This document shows positions 1 to 8,715 of a stretch of 23,694 bases of DNA, in pieces. Origin of the DNA: Chara braunii (Eukaryota; Streptophyta; Charophyceae; Charales; Characeae); assembly GCA_003427395.1 (NCBI GenBank), contig BFEA01000129.1:1366283-1389976 (forward strand), in the 5' to 3' direction. Each line of letters starts with the position of its first letter. The first letter of the stretch is position 1. The notes beneath the pieces are model-generated. The model saw nothing but the letters and a program-made list of their open reading frames with translations. It ran no database searches and was not told the DNA's origin. The position numbers and the translations under genes were made by a program.

Positions 1-55
<55 letters not shown>
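1..55. repeat. (CT)n microsatellite
   Basis: An uninterrupted run of CT dinucleotides starts at the window edge and ends at about base 55, so the true tract may be longer. No other function is visible. Confidence 0.97.
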
Positions 56-58
<3 letters not shown>

Positions 59-265
59 TTATTGTTCCCCCTCTCGGCCCCCAAACGTTAGGATCTTGCA
101 TTACCCTTGCTACTTCAAAGGAGAGGATTGTAGTACGTACATTTGTATAATGCAGGGGGAAAACAAAACAAAAACAAAAACAAAAAACAGAAAAAAAAAG
201 AGAAAAGCTCTCTTTCATGCTTTCAACTGGCCGTTCAGTCGTAGACAAGATCAACAAAGTGCAGC

Positions 266-534
266 ACAACTCCCTCAGCGGCGAAATCAGATGGATGAAT
301 CTTCAACGGGATAACAGCCAGGTGCAACTCTGTCAAATTCTCAACAAAGGAAGAACAAAAAACAAGCTGATTCGAGTCAACAAAGTGCAGCATGATGGAG
401 TTGTGCATGAAAGAGAAAAGATCCCTTTCATGCACAACTCCGTCAGCGCCAAAATCAGATGGATAAATCCTTAACGGGATGACAGCCAGGTGCAGCTCGC
501 TCAAATTCTCAACAAAGGAAGAACAAAAAACAAG
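266..534. repeat. Direct repeat, two 101-bp units
   Basis: Bases 266-366 recur at 434-534 with an offset of 168 bp, no length change and few substitutions. Shared words include ATCAGATGGAT, ACAGCCAGGTGCA and the block CTCAACAAAGGAAGAACAAA. A shorter word, TCAACAAAGTGCAGCA, occurs at 251-266 and again at 377-392. Short frames of 72-89 codons cross the block on both strands, but none resembles a protein I know; they look like by-products of the repeat. Confidence 0.88.
397..441. repeat. Perfect 17-bp inverted repeat (hairpin)
   Basis: The arm at 397-413 (GGAGTTGTGCATGAAAG) is the exact reverse complement of 425-441, separated by an 11-base purine-rich loop. The right arm runs into the second 101-bp direct-repeat unit; the left arm lies between the two units. 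Confidence 0.85.
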
Positions 535-630
535 TTCATTAGAGTGAAGATCATCCGGTCACACAGCTTCTATTTCTCGCTATACCTCGTCTGTTTCAAG
601 CGTGCGTTTCAGGATCCCCGTCTCTTGAAA

Positions 631-833
631 GATTAGCCGTGCTATAACCAACTGACCAACTGGCCTAGTTCAGTTGGTACACCACTGAACTGTTAAAATA
701 CAGCCCAGGTCCTGCGTTCGAACTCCACTGGAACCAGACGAGTAAAGTACTGCAATAACCTACGGCCGGCCTGGTTATTGAGATGATGACATCTCAGGGC
801 CGTAGCTGCCGAACCCTTAACAAAAAAAGTTTA
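631..833 (+). mobile_element. tRNA-derived SINE-like element
   Basis: A tRNA-like head carries an A-box-like TAGTTCAGTTGGT and a B-box-like GTTCGAACTCC at a tRNA-like distance. The acceptor and T stems do not pair well, so this is not a working tRNA gene. The tRNA-unrelated body is rich in inverted repeats: CAATAACC/GGTTATTG (753-760 and 773-780), GAGATG/CATCTC (780-785 and 790-795), and TACGGCC/GGCCGTA (761-767 and 798-804), which compete with each other. It ends in an A-rich tail (AACAAAAAAAG). A 14-bp direct repeat with one mismatch (617-630, CCCGTCTCTTGAAA; 834-847, CCCGTCTTTTGAAA) brackets it and could be the target-site duplication. About 35 bases lie between the left repeat and the A box, more than usual, so the 5' boundary is uncertain. 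Confidence 0.55.
666..726 (+). promoter_or_regulatory. Internal Pol III promoter-like A and B boxes
   Basis: The A-box-like sequence at 666-678 and the B-box-like sequence at 716-726 match tRNA-type internal promoters. The first is close to the common TAGCTCAGTTGGT and the second to GGTTCGAATCC. In a SINE these would direct RNA polymerase III transcription. Whether this copy is transcribed cannot be told from sequence. Confidence 0.5.
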
Positions 834-849
834 CCCGTCTTTTGAAAAA

Positions 850-2400
850 GAAGCTAGGTAAGCTCAATAGCTGCTATAAGCTTACGCAACCTTCATCTCC
901 CTCCGTAAGCCGTTTCACACGAGAGCGTCCCCCGCGATCCGTGATTTTTTGCGACCACTCATGTTGTGTTCCTCCCTTACCTAGTACACTGATGAACTCC
1001 TTGCCACGTGGCAGTTTGTCGTTATCCCTCTGCGGACCGTCTCGCCTGTACGTTCATTACCACCCCCCCACTTTCTCACTGTCCATCAATCTGATGGAAA
1101 CTATTCAATGTATCTGGACACCCTGCACACGCTGGTCTTGCATCCGTCAGCGAATAAAATGAACAGAACTCTGGCACGTGGCAGTTTTGTCTTTATCCCC
1201 CTTCCACCATAGCTATCCCGCCCTCGACCTCGGAGGACGAGGGCGAAGAGACATCAACTACAAGCCTGCCGTGAGTCACTTTCACCACGGGGCAGTTGCC
1301 TGTCTTAGGAGACCACCTCCCCCCTGCCAACCAAGCATCGTGAGTTTTCTTCGCGACTTTACCCAGAGGAACCAGAAGTTACCAGGGTGACACTCGCCGC
1401 TCGAGTGTCCCACTACAGAGTTTTCAGCCAGATCCTCTTCACCGGCAATCTGTGAGGACAGCCCGTAACTACCAACGCTCGCCGTGCCCAGTTTCTGGTC
1501 ACATCAGAGCGGGCTCTGCTGGTGGGAACGCATTGGCAACACTGTGAATCTTGCCTCTTTCGTCGGAACAGGTCCCTTCCGTCTGTCACTGGTGAGACAT
1601 CATTCTTCCTCAAACCACCTTCGGAAAATAGTAATTTTCCTCTTCTCCCCTTCTCCCTTGGCCTCGCTGACAATCCGTCTGTTCCTCCCTCTCTCCGTAC
1701 CCTCCCCGCTCGTACTGTTGTCTTTTCCGTGTAATAGATCGGGTTCCCTCCCCGCCCTAATTTTTTAAGACCTTACTTTTCCTAATTTAACCATCCACTT
1801 GCCCTTTCCTTTTCCATCGGGACTACCTACTCCCCCACCCGATCTCAAGCAGCCACCTCTCGCTTCCTACTCCGTAGCCGCCCTACTCTCGTTTTTTTTT
1901 TTGTTTTTTGTTTTTTTTGTTTCTTTTTTTTTTCTTTTGTTCTTCCCGGTCTCTACCCAAAGAGGACCCGTCGGCGCAAAATTCTAAACGCCCCCAGGAC
2001 TTCTGAACCACGCCTCGATACTTGTCTTTCTCCGTAGCATCCCAATTTGGCCGCTCGCTTCCTGTCTCCTTCAGTGTAAAGGCGTCCCGATCCCTCCCGA
2101 TCCCATTTACCTAAGAACCCAACTCCAATAAAGTCATTTCACAACACACCCAAGCACAATCTTCCCCCTCTCTTTCTTTGCCCCCCTTCTCCTCGCAACC
2201 TGCCCCCATACATCACCGACCAATCTCCCGCTTTTTCCTAAGCCGTACCAGCTCTGGCATCCCGCTCACTCACTAACCCAACAACAGTCCCACCCGGTCG
2301 GCGCAATAAATTCTCTCTATTTTTCTCTTATTTCTACCGCCCGTCGCCCTCCAACCTCCCACCAACCCCGCATCAAATACGCCTCACCTGTACATACTCC
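850..2400. other. Pyrimidine-rich non-coding stretch
   Basis: No gene is supported here. The plus strand is C/T-rich, which keeps several short frames (62-106 codons) open without protein-like composition. A short motif around CACGTGGCAGTTT recurs near 1004 and 1176, each followed by TTATCCC, with a weaker match near 1285, suggesting a degenerate direct repeat. A T-rich run with scattered G and C occupies about 1891-1935. Confidence 0.6.
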
Positions 2401-2484
2401 ATACAACTGACATTTCGTTAAAACTCACATTTTTTTCTAAATTCACAAAAGTGGACTTAGTCAAAATTTCATTGCTCATCGGGT

Positions 2485-2509
2485 GACAAAGTGGTTATCT
2501 CACTTTGTC
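2485..2509. repeat. 9-bp hairpin inside the MITE
   Basis: GACAAAGTG (2485-2493) pairs perfectly with CACTTTGTC (2501-2509) across a 7-base loop. Confidence 0.75.
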
Positions 2510-2633
2510 CATCTAATGTACCTCAACGTAAAGTACTGTTATCATACATCTGATGGTCAGATCATCAGGAGTCGCCACGACACCCGATGATCTGATCATC
2601 CGATGTCACGGGGACAAAAAAACACTGTAAAAT

Positions 2634-2687
2634 GTTGTTTTTTGGTACGCTCAATTTCGTGTTGTTTTTTGGTACGCTCAATTTCGT
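2634..2687. repeat. 27-bp tandem duplication inside the MITE
   Basis: Two identical 27-bp units abut each other, each containing TTTTTTGGTACGCTCAATTT. The second unit overlaps the first two bases of the right terminal inverted repeat. Confidence 0.93.
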
Positions 2688-2731
2688 GAATTTAGAAAAA
2701 AATGTCAGTTTTAACGAAATTTCAGTTATAC

Positions 2732-3138
2732 CCAAATACAGATCCCCTTTCTTCCCCCTCTCCCTCTCCGTCTCCCTCTCCCCGTAACCCGATCACACAC
2801 ACCACTGCTCACCCTCTGACACTCAATTCCCCCCCTAACCCGATAGCGTACACCACCGACCACTCTCTGATATCCCCTGACCACTTCCTGTTCCCGCCTC
2901 TCCAAGACTTCACCCCGGATCACGTCCTTCCCCGCTTCGCTCTCCGTCCACACTCATACCCACACCCGCTACCACCCACTATTCCCCGGAGCACCCCCCC
3001 AGCGATATGCATTCGCGCCAATAGGAACCCCAACACCCTGCATACCTATACCTTTTTTCCCCATACACCTTCACACACATCTACCCTATAGTTTAGACAA
3101 CCCCCCCTACACTCACCGCGAACAGTTAGCAAATTCAC
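2732..3138. other. C-rich non-coding stretch upstream of the LINE remnant
   Basis: The plus strand is strongly C-rich and contains a degenerate (CCCTCT)n-like tract at about 2750-2785. A 129-codon frame (2702-3091) exists, but its Pro/Ser/Thr/His-rich composition follows from base composition and it starts inside the MITE terminus. This could be the 5' UTR of the following LINE, but no boundary is visible. Confidence 0.45.
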
Positions 3139-4153
3139 ATGGCTGCCACTACCGGCACATCGTGCACGGGACAAAACAACACTGGTGTAACTCCCCTTCC
3201 CGACACGATGGATGATGAGACCCAAAAACTGACAGGCATGATCAAAAGCTGGTACCTGGACCACATTTGACAAGGTCTGTTGGACTACGTGGAAACTACA
3301 ATGAACGAAGACGATGACTGACTGTATCGAAATCATACCAAATGAGAAAATTCAAAGTGCTCAGAACGAGTTCCTAAACCAAACGACAGTGGCCATTGTT
3401 TTTCAGGGTGAAACAAAAAACTGGTCCAATGACAAAAAGATGGATCTCATTCGCTATTTGGAGGAGTCAGTCCTCAGTGAAGAAGAACTTCTCTTTGACA
3501 AGGGCACGGCACACATGGAGGGTAGAGGCCAGATGACCTACACAACAAAAAAACTCAAAGTGGTAGACTGGCTTCTGAATACTAAGAAAGAGATGCAATT
3601 CAAGGAAAACGGGAAATTACATTTTGTTTTCTTTCGATCCTGGATGCCCAAAGCTGAATGGCAGAAAAAGAGAGAGGAAGACAAAAAAATGATTTTTTGG
3701 GTAATGGCCATGCGTTTCCCAATCGCCGCTTCCTTTTTTATTAAAACTGGAATTGAAGCAGCCCTTGGGAAAGTGATTAAAGATTTTGATCCGATTGCAG
3801 ACCCAGACAACCCCAAGTTTGGCAATTTAAAATTCCAACTGCATCACAATGCAGAGGATTTGTTCAGACCTCGTCTTAAGGTATGGACTGGTTCCGAATA
3901 CCTTATCGCCGACCTGCTCAATTCCAATACGTCGTGGTGCAGTAAGTGCAAAAGACATGGAGACCTGGCAGAGGACTGTCCTTTCTGCTACACTTGTTTC
4001 AAGCACGGCCATGACACATACGATTGCCGCTCGGATCCGGAAAATAACCAATGCTCAAGTTTTCGTTTCGGTAGTCACTTCGTATTTCCAGCCGCCAGCC
4101 AACCCAGTTGCACGTGGACGATATTCGGGTTCGGTACATTCGAGAGGGCATAG
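3139..4153 (+). pseudogene. LINE (non-LTR retrotransposon) ORF1 remnant, DUF4283-like plus zinc knuckles
   Basis: The product would be a Gag-like nucleic-acid-binding protein of a plant-type LINE. Codons from ATG 3139 run 43 residues to an in-frame TGA at 3268-3270. The same frame then continues with protein-like sequence to about 3316, where the reading shifts by one base into an open 279-codon frame (3314-4153). In that core, residues 25-190 have the DUF4283 layout: a basic/acidic N-terminal half, FFRSWMP near 106-112, a Phe-Trp-Val step at 128-130, then an alternating hydrophobic stretch. Residues 225-238 form a canonical CX2CX4HX4C zinc knuckle (C225, C228, H233, C238). Residues 209-222 have the same spacing (C209, C212, C222) but Asp217 where His is expected. 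The TGA could have come from CGA by a CpG transition. The 3' end runs into a tandem repeat. No reverse transcriptase domain is seen downstream, so this copy is not autonomous. The family call rests on layout and motif, not on a search. Confidence 0.62.
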
Positions 4154-4173
4154 CATACTCGCGTTCGCACTTC

Positions 4174-4510
4174 CTTCACCTCACCTGGGCCCGATTCAAG
4201 AAAGATACATCCAAGAAAGTGCAAGCGTGGCGCAGGTCCGAAAATGACTTCCCGCCATTTTTGCATAGCGGGCATTACCGGCCCAGCACCCAGCCGGAGG
4301 TGCTCGGGCCTTCACCTCACCTGGGCCCGATTCGAGAAAGATACATCCAGGAAAGTACATCCAAGAAAGTGCAAGCGTGCCGCAGGTCTGAAAATGACTT
4401 CCCGCCATTTTTGCATTGCGGGCGTTACCGACCCAGTACGGCCCATTTTCGCATTGCGAGCTCACCTGGGCCTGATTCGAGAAAGATACATCCAAGAAAG
4501 TGCAAGTGTG
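4174..4510 (+). repeat. Three-copy tandem repeat (~136-145 bp) in the ORF1 tail
   Basis: The words CTCACCTGGGCCCGATTC, GAAAGATACATCCA and GAAAGTGCAAG recur with unit starts near 4180, 4316 and 4461 (offsets 136 and 145). Copies 1 and 2 also share ATGACTTCCCGCCATTTTTG; copy 3 is cut off after about 50 bases. Several overlapping frames on both strands (up to 197 codons at 4108-4701) stay open through the array, but the shared peptides are a by-product of the repeat. Confidence 0.9.
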
Positions 4511-4701
4511 CAAATGGAAACTTCAAAAAGAGCCAAGCTTATCAGCTTCCGCGGCCTCAGGCCCGGTATGAGGCCCCACCGGGGAGCAAGAATTATAGAA
4601 AAGTTATTGGGGGACCTCAAATGCAGCAAGTTGATTTTTGGGGAGATATGGATACAAAGGTTTTGTCGTGGGGGGCTTCTATAATTTTTCCCAAAAACTA
4701 A
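4511..4701 (+). pseudogene. Possible C-terminal tail of the LINE ORF1
   Basis: After the tandem repeat, the frame read from 4108 stays open for about 60 codons and has a Pro/Gln/Lys-rich, coding-like composition (for example PQARYEAPPGSKNYRK), ending at a stop at 4699-4701. Such tails follow the zinc knuckles in Gag-like LINE proteins, so it may be the original ORF1 C-terminus separated by the repeat expansion. The evidence is only composition and position. Confidence 0.25.
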
Positions 4702-5453
4702 CGTACACGTTAGCGTACCTCAGGGTATTATAATTATACTCGGGGTAATAGGTAGAGAGCGCCCACGCCGAAGCCTTTCTGGTTTTGGGCGTCCGAAACT
4801 CGGTCGTTTGGTACTATGGGCCCAATGACTTGCATGTGGGGTACTACAGGCCCTCTCGTCCCTCCAGGGCCTTACCGGATCATGAATCCGTCGTATAACA
4901 GGGCCAGATTCATTTTGATGTAAAAGAGGCCGAGGGTGGTACCGCTGAAGTATAGGAGTCCCACGTACGGTATTTTGAAAAAGAAGGAGTGGGAGAAGAT
5001 GGTTGGTTATCACGCGTCCTCCCACTAAGGGGGCTAGCTGGTTGGATGGGAGTATGGTATAGCAGCAACAGAGATGGTGGCTCTGCTGCAGTCAGTCTTG
5101 CCGGAGGGAGATAAAGTGGATTGATGGGGGTTCTTCTAAGTCGTTTCTGAAGCATGAAGTAGTCATAGACATGTCTGAAGTAGCTCCAATTCTCTGAGAC
5201 AAAGCAGGGTAATGACCCCGGTATCTCAGTTTTCAAAATCCCATTCTTAGGTTAATTGGATTTTTCTAGTAGGTTCCTTGTCTCAGTTTCATTGATATTT
5301 TTTTATGAGTTTTCTAAAGGTACTGGTTATGGGACTCTGCGCCCGGTTCCCAATTCGTGCCAATTTGTGAGGAAATCCTTGTATCTATGGGATGCTGAAC
5401 CCGGTTTCCAGCAGGTGTTCCTCCCCACCAATAGATGGAGCTTTGTTTTTTGT
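4702..5453. other. Non-coding stretch, possible 3' part of the LINE
   Basis: No reading frame here looks like a known protein. Short coding-like runs, such as one near 5127-5200 reading SFLKHEVVIDMSEVAPIL before a stop, may be decayed ORF2 or unrelated sequence. The stretch ends in a poly-A run, as a LINE 3' end would. I cannot find the reverse transcriptase YADD-type motif. Confidence 0.35.
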
Positions 5454-5473
5454 AAAAAAAAAAAAAAAAAAAA
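5454..5473 (+). repeat. Poly-A run, candidate LINE 3' tail
   Basis: Twenty consecutive A residues lie on the same strand as the LINE ORF1 remnant, 1.3 kb downstream. No target-site duplication linking this tail to a 5' end is evident, so the link is inferred. Confidence 0.5.
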
Positions 5474-5781
5474 GGGTCCAAGCCTAAAGCCAGCCGTCTG
5501 AAAGCGCGTCACTGGTCAAACTTACATATAGCGTCTTATGAACGCGGCGCCCTCGCACTCCACGCACGCCACTACGCAATTCCCGCGTGCACGATAACAA
5601 CAACGCATAGCTGCCATTACCGCGAGGGGCTTAAGAGCAAGTCGGGTATGGCGGCCTCGACTCTTCATGCACCCGCTAAGCAGCCTCGAGCACTAGCGCT
5701 AAGCATTTTTCTTTTTTGATAAATCAATCGAGATGTCGGGGCCTTTACCTAGCTTTAGCTACAAAAAATCTTCTGACGACA
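5474..5781. other. Non-coding, no recognisable feature
   Basis: I see no gene or element. The bases just after the poly-A run (GGGTCCAAGCCT, 5474-5485) match the outer right terminus of the MITE at 8716-9763, but no other part of that element is present. Confidence 0.5.
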
Positions 5782-7790
5782 TCTGAAAAGAGTAGAAGAA
5801 AAAACACTTTGGAACTACCCTTCCCTCTTGTCCATGAACTGCCTTCGTCAAGGGGCGACCCGTTCCCCTTATTGACCCCAGCTCTAGACAAACCCCCTAA
5901 CGAACCACCACTCCCTCAAGGACGATCAGTTCCCACCAAAAGCTAGTCCCCGCAGAATGCTGGCTCCCCCACCCTCCTGTCCCCTAAGGATAAACCTGAA
6001 AAACCACCTCCCAAATGATTAGAATCATCTACTCCCCTGCATGCTCAACTGGAACCAAGACTGGGAAATGCAGAAACTGAAAATTCAGGACCAAGACCTA
6101 CCTCTTTGTCTTCAAATCGGAAAATCAGAGAAATCGCTCAACATTCTGGGGCCATTACAAAAAAACTTGTGGCGACATCTGAAGGGAGTAGGAAAAAAAT
6201 AGAACTACACTCCCGTTCTCTCCACAAACACAGCGGGGAGAGGAGAAGACAGTATCTCTCCGCTTGTGAAGAGCATTAGCGTTGCCCTCGTTCTTACCAA
6301 GATCCCTCGCCCCCCTATCCTTGAGTTGCCCCCGTCGAGAGGAGCCCCCTTCTCCACATGACCCCAACTCAGGACAACTTGAAGCACCAACAGACCACCA
6401 CTCCCTAAGAAACAAAGCAGTTACCACCAAAAGCCTGTCCTTGCAGACCGGCGGTCCCTCAACCCCTCTTCCAACCTTCTCCCTGTTGGAAAAGACCCTC
6501 GAGGACAACCCTAACTCGGTAACCTCAGATCCAAATTTGCCCCAACTTCGAATCCTAAAAACCTTCCCTCTTGTCCATGAGCTGCCCCAGTCAAGCGGCG
6601 ACCCATTCCCCTTATTGACCCCAGCTCAGGACAAGCCCCCTAGCGAACCACCACTCCCTCAAGAACAAGCAGTTCCCTCCAAAAGTCGGTCCTCGCAGAA
6701 TAGTGGTTTCCCCAGCCTCCATCCCAACCCTCTCCAGATGAGACGGTCCCCTGAGGACAAACCTGAAAACCCGCCTCCTGTTACCAAACGAGAATTTAAA
6801 ATCATCTACTCCCCTACTAGCTCATTGTAGACCGGAAAATGAGATCGAAAGAAGAGATAAGGAATAGGAGAAACTGCTCAACACGTAAATTTAAATAGGA
6901 ATCAAAGAAGAAGAAGTCATGGAATTTTAGCATCAACTTTAGGAAATCAGTCGAAGATACAAATTGAAATATAATGAAAAACTTATGATACTATCTGAAG
7001 GGAGTAGGAGAAAAATATAGAACCACTTTCTCGTTCTCTCCACAAACACAGAGGGGAAAGGAGAAGACGGTATCTCTCCGCTTGTGAAGAGAGTTAGCGT
7101 TGCCCTCGTTCTTGCCAAAATCCCTCGCCCCTCTATCCTTCAGTTGCCCCTGTCGAGAGGAGCCCCCTTCTCCTCAATGACGCCAACTGAGGACAAGCAC
7201 CAACCGACCACCGCTCCCTAAGAAACAAAGCAGTTCCCACCAAAAGCCTGTCCCTGCAGACCGGCGGTCCCCTAACCCCTCTTCCAACCTTCTCCCTGTT
7301 GGAAGGGACCCTCGAGGAGAACCCTAACTCGGTAACCTGAGATCCAAATTTGCCCTGACTTCGAATCCGAAAAACCTTCCCTCTTGTCCATGAGCTGCCT
7401 CCGTCAAGGGGCGACCCATTCCCCTTATTGACCCCAGCTCAGGACAAACCTTCTAGCGAATCACCACTCCCTCAAGAACAAGCAGTTGCCTCCAAAAGCC
7501 GGTCCTCGCACAATAGTGGTTCCCCTAGCCTCCATCCCAACCCTTCTCCATATGGGACGGTCTCCTGAGGACAAACCTGAAAACCCGCCTCCTGTTACCA
7601 AACGAGAATTTAAAATCATCTACTCCCCTACTAGCTCATTGTAAGCCGGAAGACGAGATCGAAAGAAGAAATTAGGAATAGGAAAAACTGCTCAACACGT
7701 AAAATAGGAATCACAAGAAGATGAGGTCATAAAATTTTAGCATCTACTATAGGAAATCGGTTTAAGATACGAATTGAAATATCATGAAGT
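5782..7790 (+). repeat. Tandem array of a proline-rich, formerly coding unit (816-bp period)
   Basis: A full unit at 6178-6993 is followed directly by a second at 6994 to about 7790. Both open with TCTGAAGGGAGTAGGA and share long blocks, such as TCTCTCCACAAACACAG and TCATCTACTCCCCTACTAGC. A partial third unit lies at 5782-6005. Inside each full unit a shorter motif encoding (H)ELPxSxGxPF occurs twice, near 6323 and 6579 in the first and near 7141 and 7392 in the second; it occurs once near 5836 in the partial unit. The best-preserved peptide is GDPFPLLTPAxDKPPxEPPLPQ. Each unit ends with an A/G-rich non-coding part. Stops and frameshifts break all copies; the longest frame is 182 codons at 6282-6830 and mixes two phases of the peptide repeat. 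I do not recognise the parent protein. Confidence 0.85.
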
Positions 7791-8061
7791 TCCTGATTTT
7801 GATTTAATTTTGATGTCCTCACGGACTCTCAATTCCTAAAAGGAAACAACAACCGACAAACCATCAAGGGAAGAAATTGCTCAGACAGAAATCAGAAGAT
7901 ACTAAACCGAAAGACAAAAAATTGGGAAGTACTAAGCAAAAGAAATGCAAAACTACCACTCAAGATCTACTAGAAATCGGAATTACTATCCATGAAATTA
8001 TTACGGGGTTCAGGGAAAACAAAAACCAAATTTAGATTGAGCCTCGGAATTCAGTGGAGAT
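7791..8061. other. A-rich non-coding stretch after the array
   Basis: The sequence is A-rich, with words that recall the array spacer (GAAATTGCTCAGACA near 7875 against GAAACTGCTCAACA in the array). It may be a strongly diverged further unit. No gene is supported. Confidence 0.4.
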
Positions 8062-8121
8062 GTCGTCGCTACATGAAATCACCTTGAAGAAGTCGTCGCT
8101 GCGTGAAATCACCTTGAAGAA
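8062..8121 (-). repeat. 30-bp tandem duplication
   Basis: Units 8062-8091 and 8092-8121 differ at two positions (GTCGTCGCTACATGAAATC against GTCGTCGCTGCGTGAAATC) and both end ACCTTGAAGAA. On the minus strand they lie in an open 71-codon frame (8032-8247) and encode a repeated 10-residue block, FFKVISxSDD. The frame is short and unrecognised, so I report only the repeat. Confidence 0.85.
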
Positions 8122-8247
8122 GCCGTTCGTGCAAACCTTCACATAGCGCTCCCACTCCCACGACCCCTTGATCCAGCTGCTCCCCGCTACAGAGTCCAAA
8201 CCCAGCCCCAACCTCTTCCTGCAGGAGGAGCCCATTCTCCTCCCCAT

Positions 8248-8712
8248 AGCCCGTGCTTAAAAGCCCCCTGGCACACCGCACTGGCCATAAGAGTATTCGC
8301 GGGCACGATTACATCCTTATGGCTACCGAAGCAATCGCGTTGTGAGTGTCCACGTCAAACTCGTTAACGCCACCTCAAAGAAGGTTCAGCCCCTGCCCGC
8401 GGAGCGAAGGCCTCTAGATCAAGAAGGAGCGGAGAAGGAGTAGAAAGGGCATTATAGGAGATCCCTCTCCATCAACTCTGCAACCAACTAGCCTGCGCAT
8501 GCCATCGCTCGCCAGCACCGTTCCATTTCCATACTGCTACGTCGCGCCGCTCGCCTCGCCACTCCACGCTGCGTCGGGCCTGCCTCGCCGCATCGCTCCG
8601 TGCTCACCACGCCGCTCTGTGCTGTGTTGCACCAAACGGAGCGCAGCACTCCCGGTCGTGCTGCACCCACCCTGTTCAGTTGGTCCGTCACCAATACAGA
8701 TTCAAGGATGGC
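8248..8712. other. GC- and CpG-rich non-coding stretch
   Basis: No gene is supported. GCCATAAG (8284-8291) and CTTATGGC (8316-8323) form an 8-bp inverted repeat. The part from about 8490 to 8690 is CpG-rich with GCTCGCC/CGCCGC-type words and keeps short frames open on both strands. Confidence 0.45.
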
Positions 8713-8715
8713 TTA

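Larger units (their letters stand above)
2405..2727. mobile_element. MITE with 42-bp terminal inverted repeats
   Basis: Bases 2405-2446 and 2686-2727 are inverted repeats with only two mismatches; the outer end reads AACTGACATTTCGTTAAAAC. ATAC flanks both ends (2401-2404 and 2728-2731), consistent with a 4-bp target-site duplication, although a TA duplication with a less perfect terminus is also possible. The 323-bp interior has no coding capacity. It contains a 27-bp tandem duplication (2634-2660 and 2661-2687), a 9-bp hairpin GACAAAGTG/CACTTTGTC (2485-2509) and a second imperfect hairpin built on TCAGATCATC-like words. It is a non-autonomous DNA transposon. I do not assign a superfamily. 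Confidence 0.85.

Noticed and set aside
657-737. Functional tRNA gene
   Set aside because: A and B boxes are present, but the acceptor and T stems do not pair properly. It is best read as a SINE head.
2702-3091. 129-codon Pro/Ser/Thr-rich ORF
   Set aside because: It starts inside the MITE terminus and runs through C-rich low-complexity sequence.
5474-5485. Another copy of the nested MITE, from a matching terminal 12-mer (GGGTCCAAGCCT)
   Set aside because: Only the terminal word matches; neither the interior nor a left end is present. It is either chance or an unrecognisable relic.
6282-6830. 182-codon ORF as a real gene
   Set aside because: It switches phase relative to the peptide repeat, its counterpart in the next tandem unit is broken, and the composition follows C-rich DNA. 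It is covered as part of the array.
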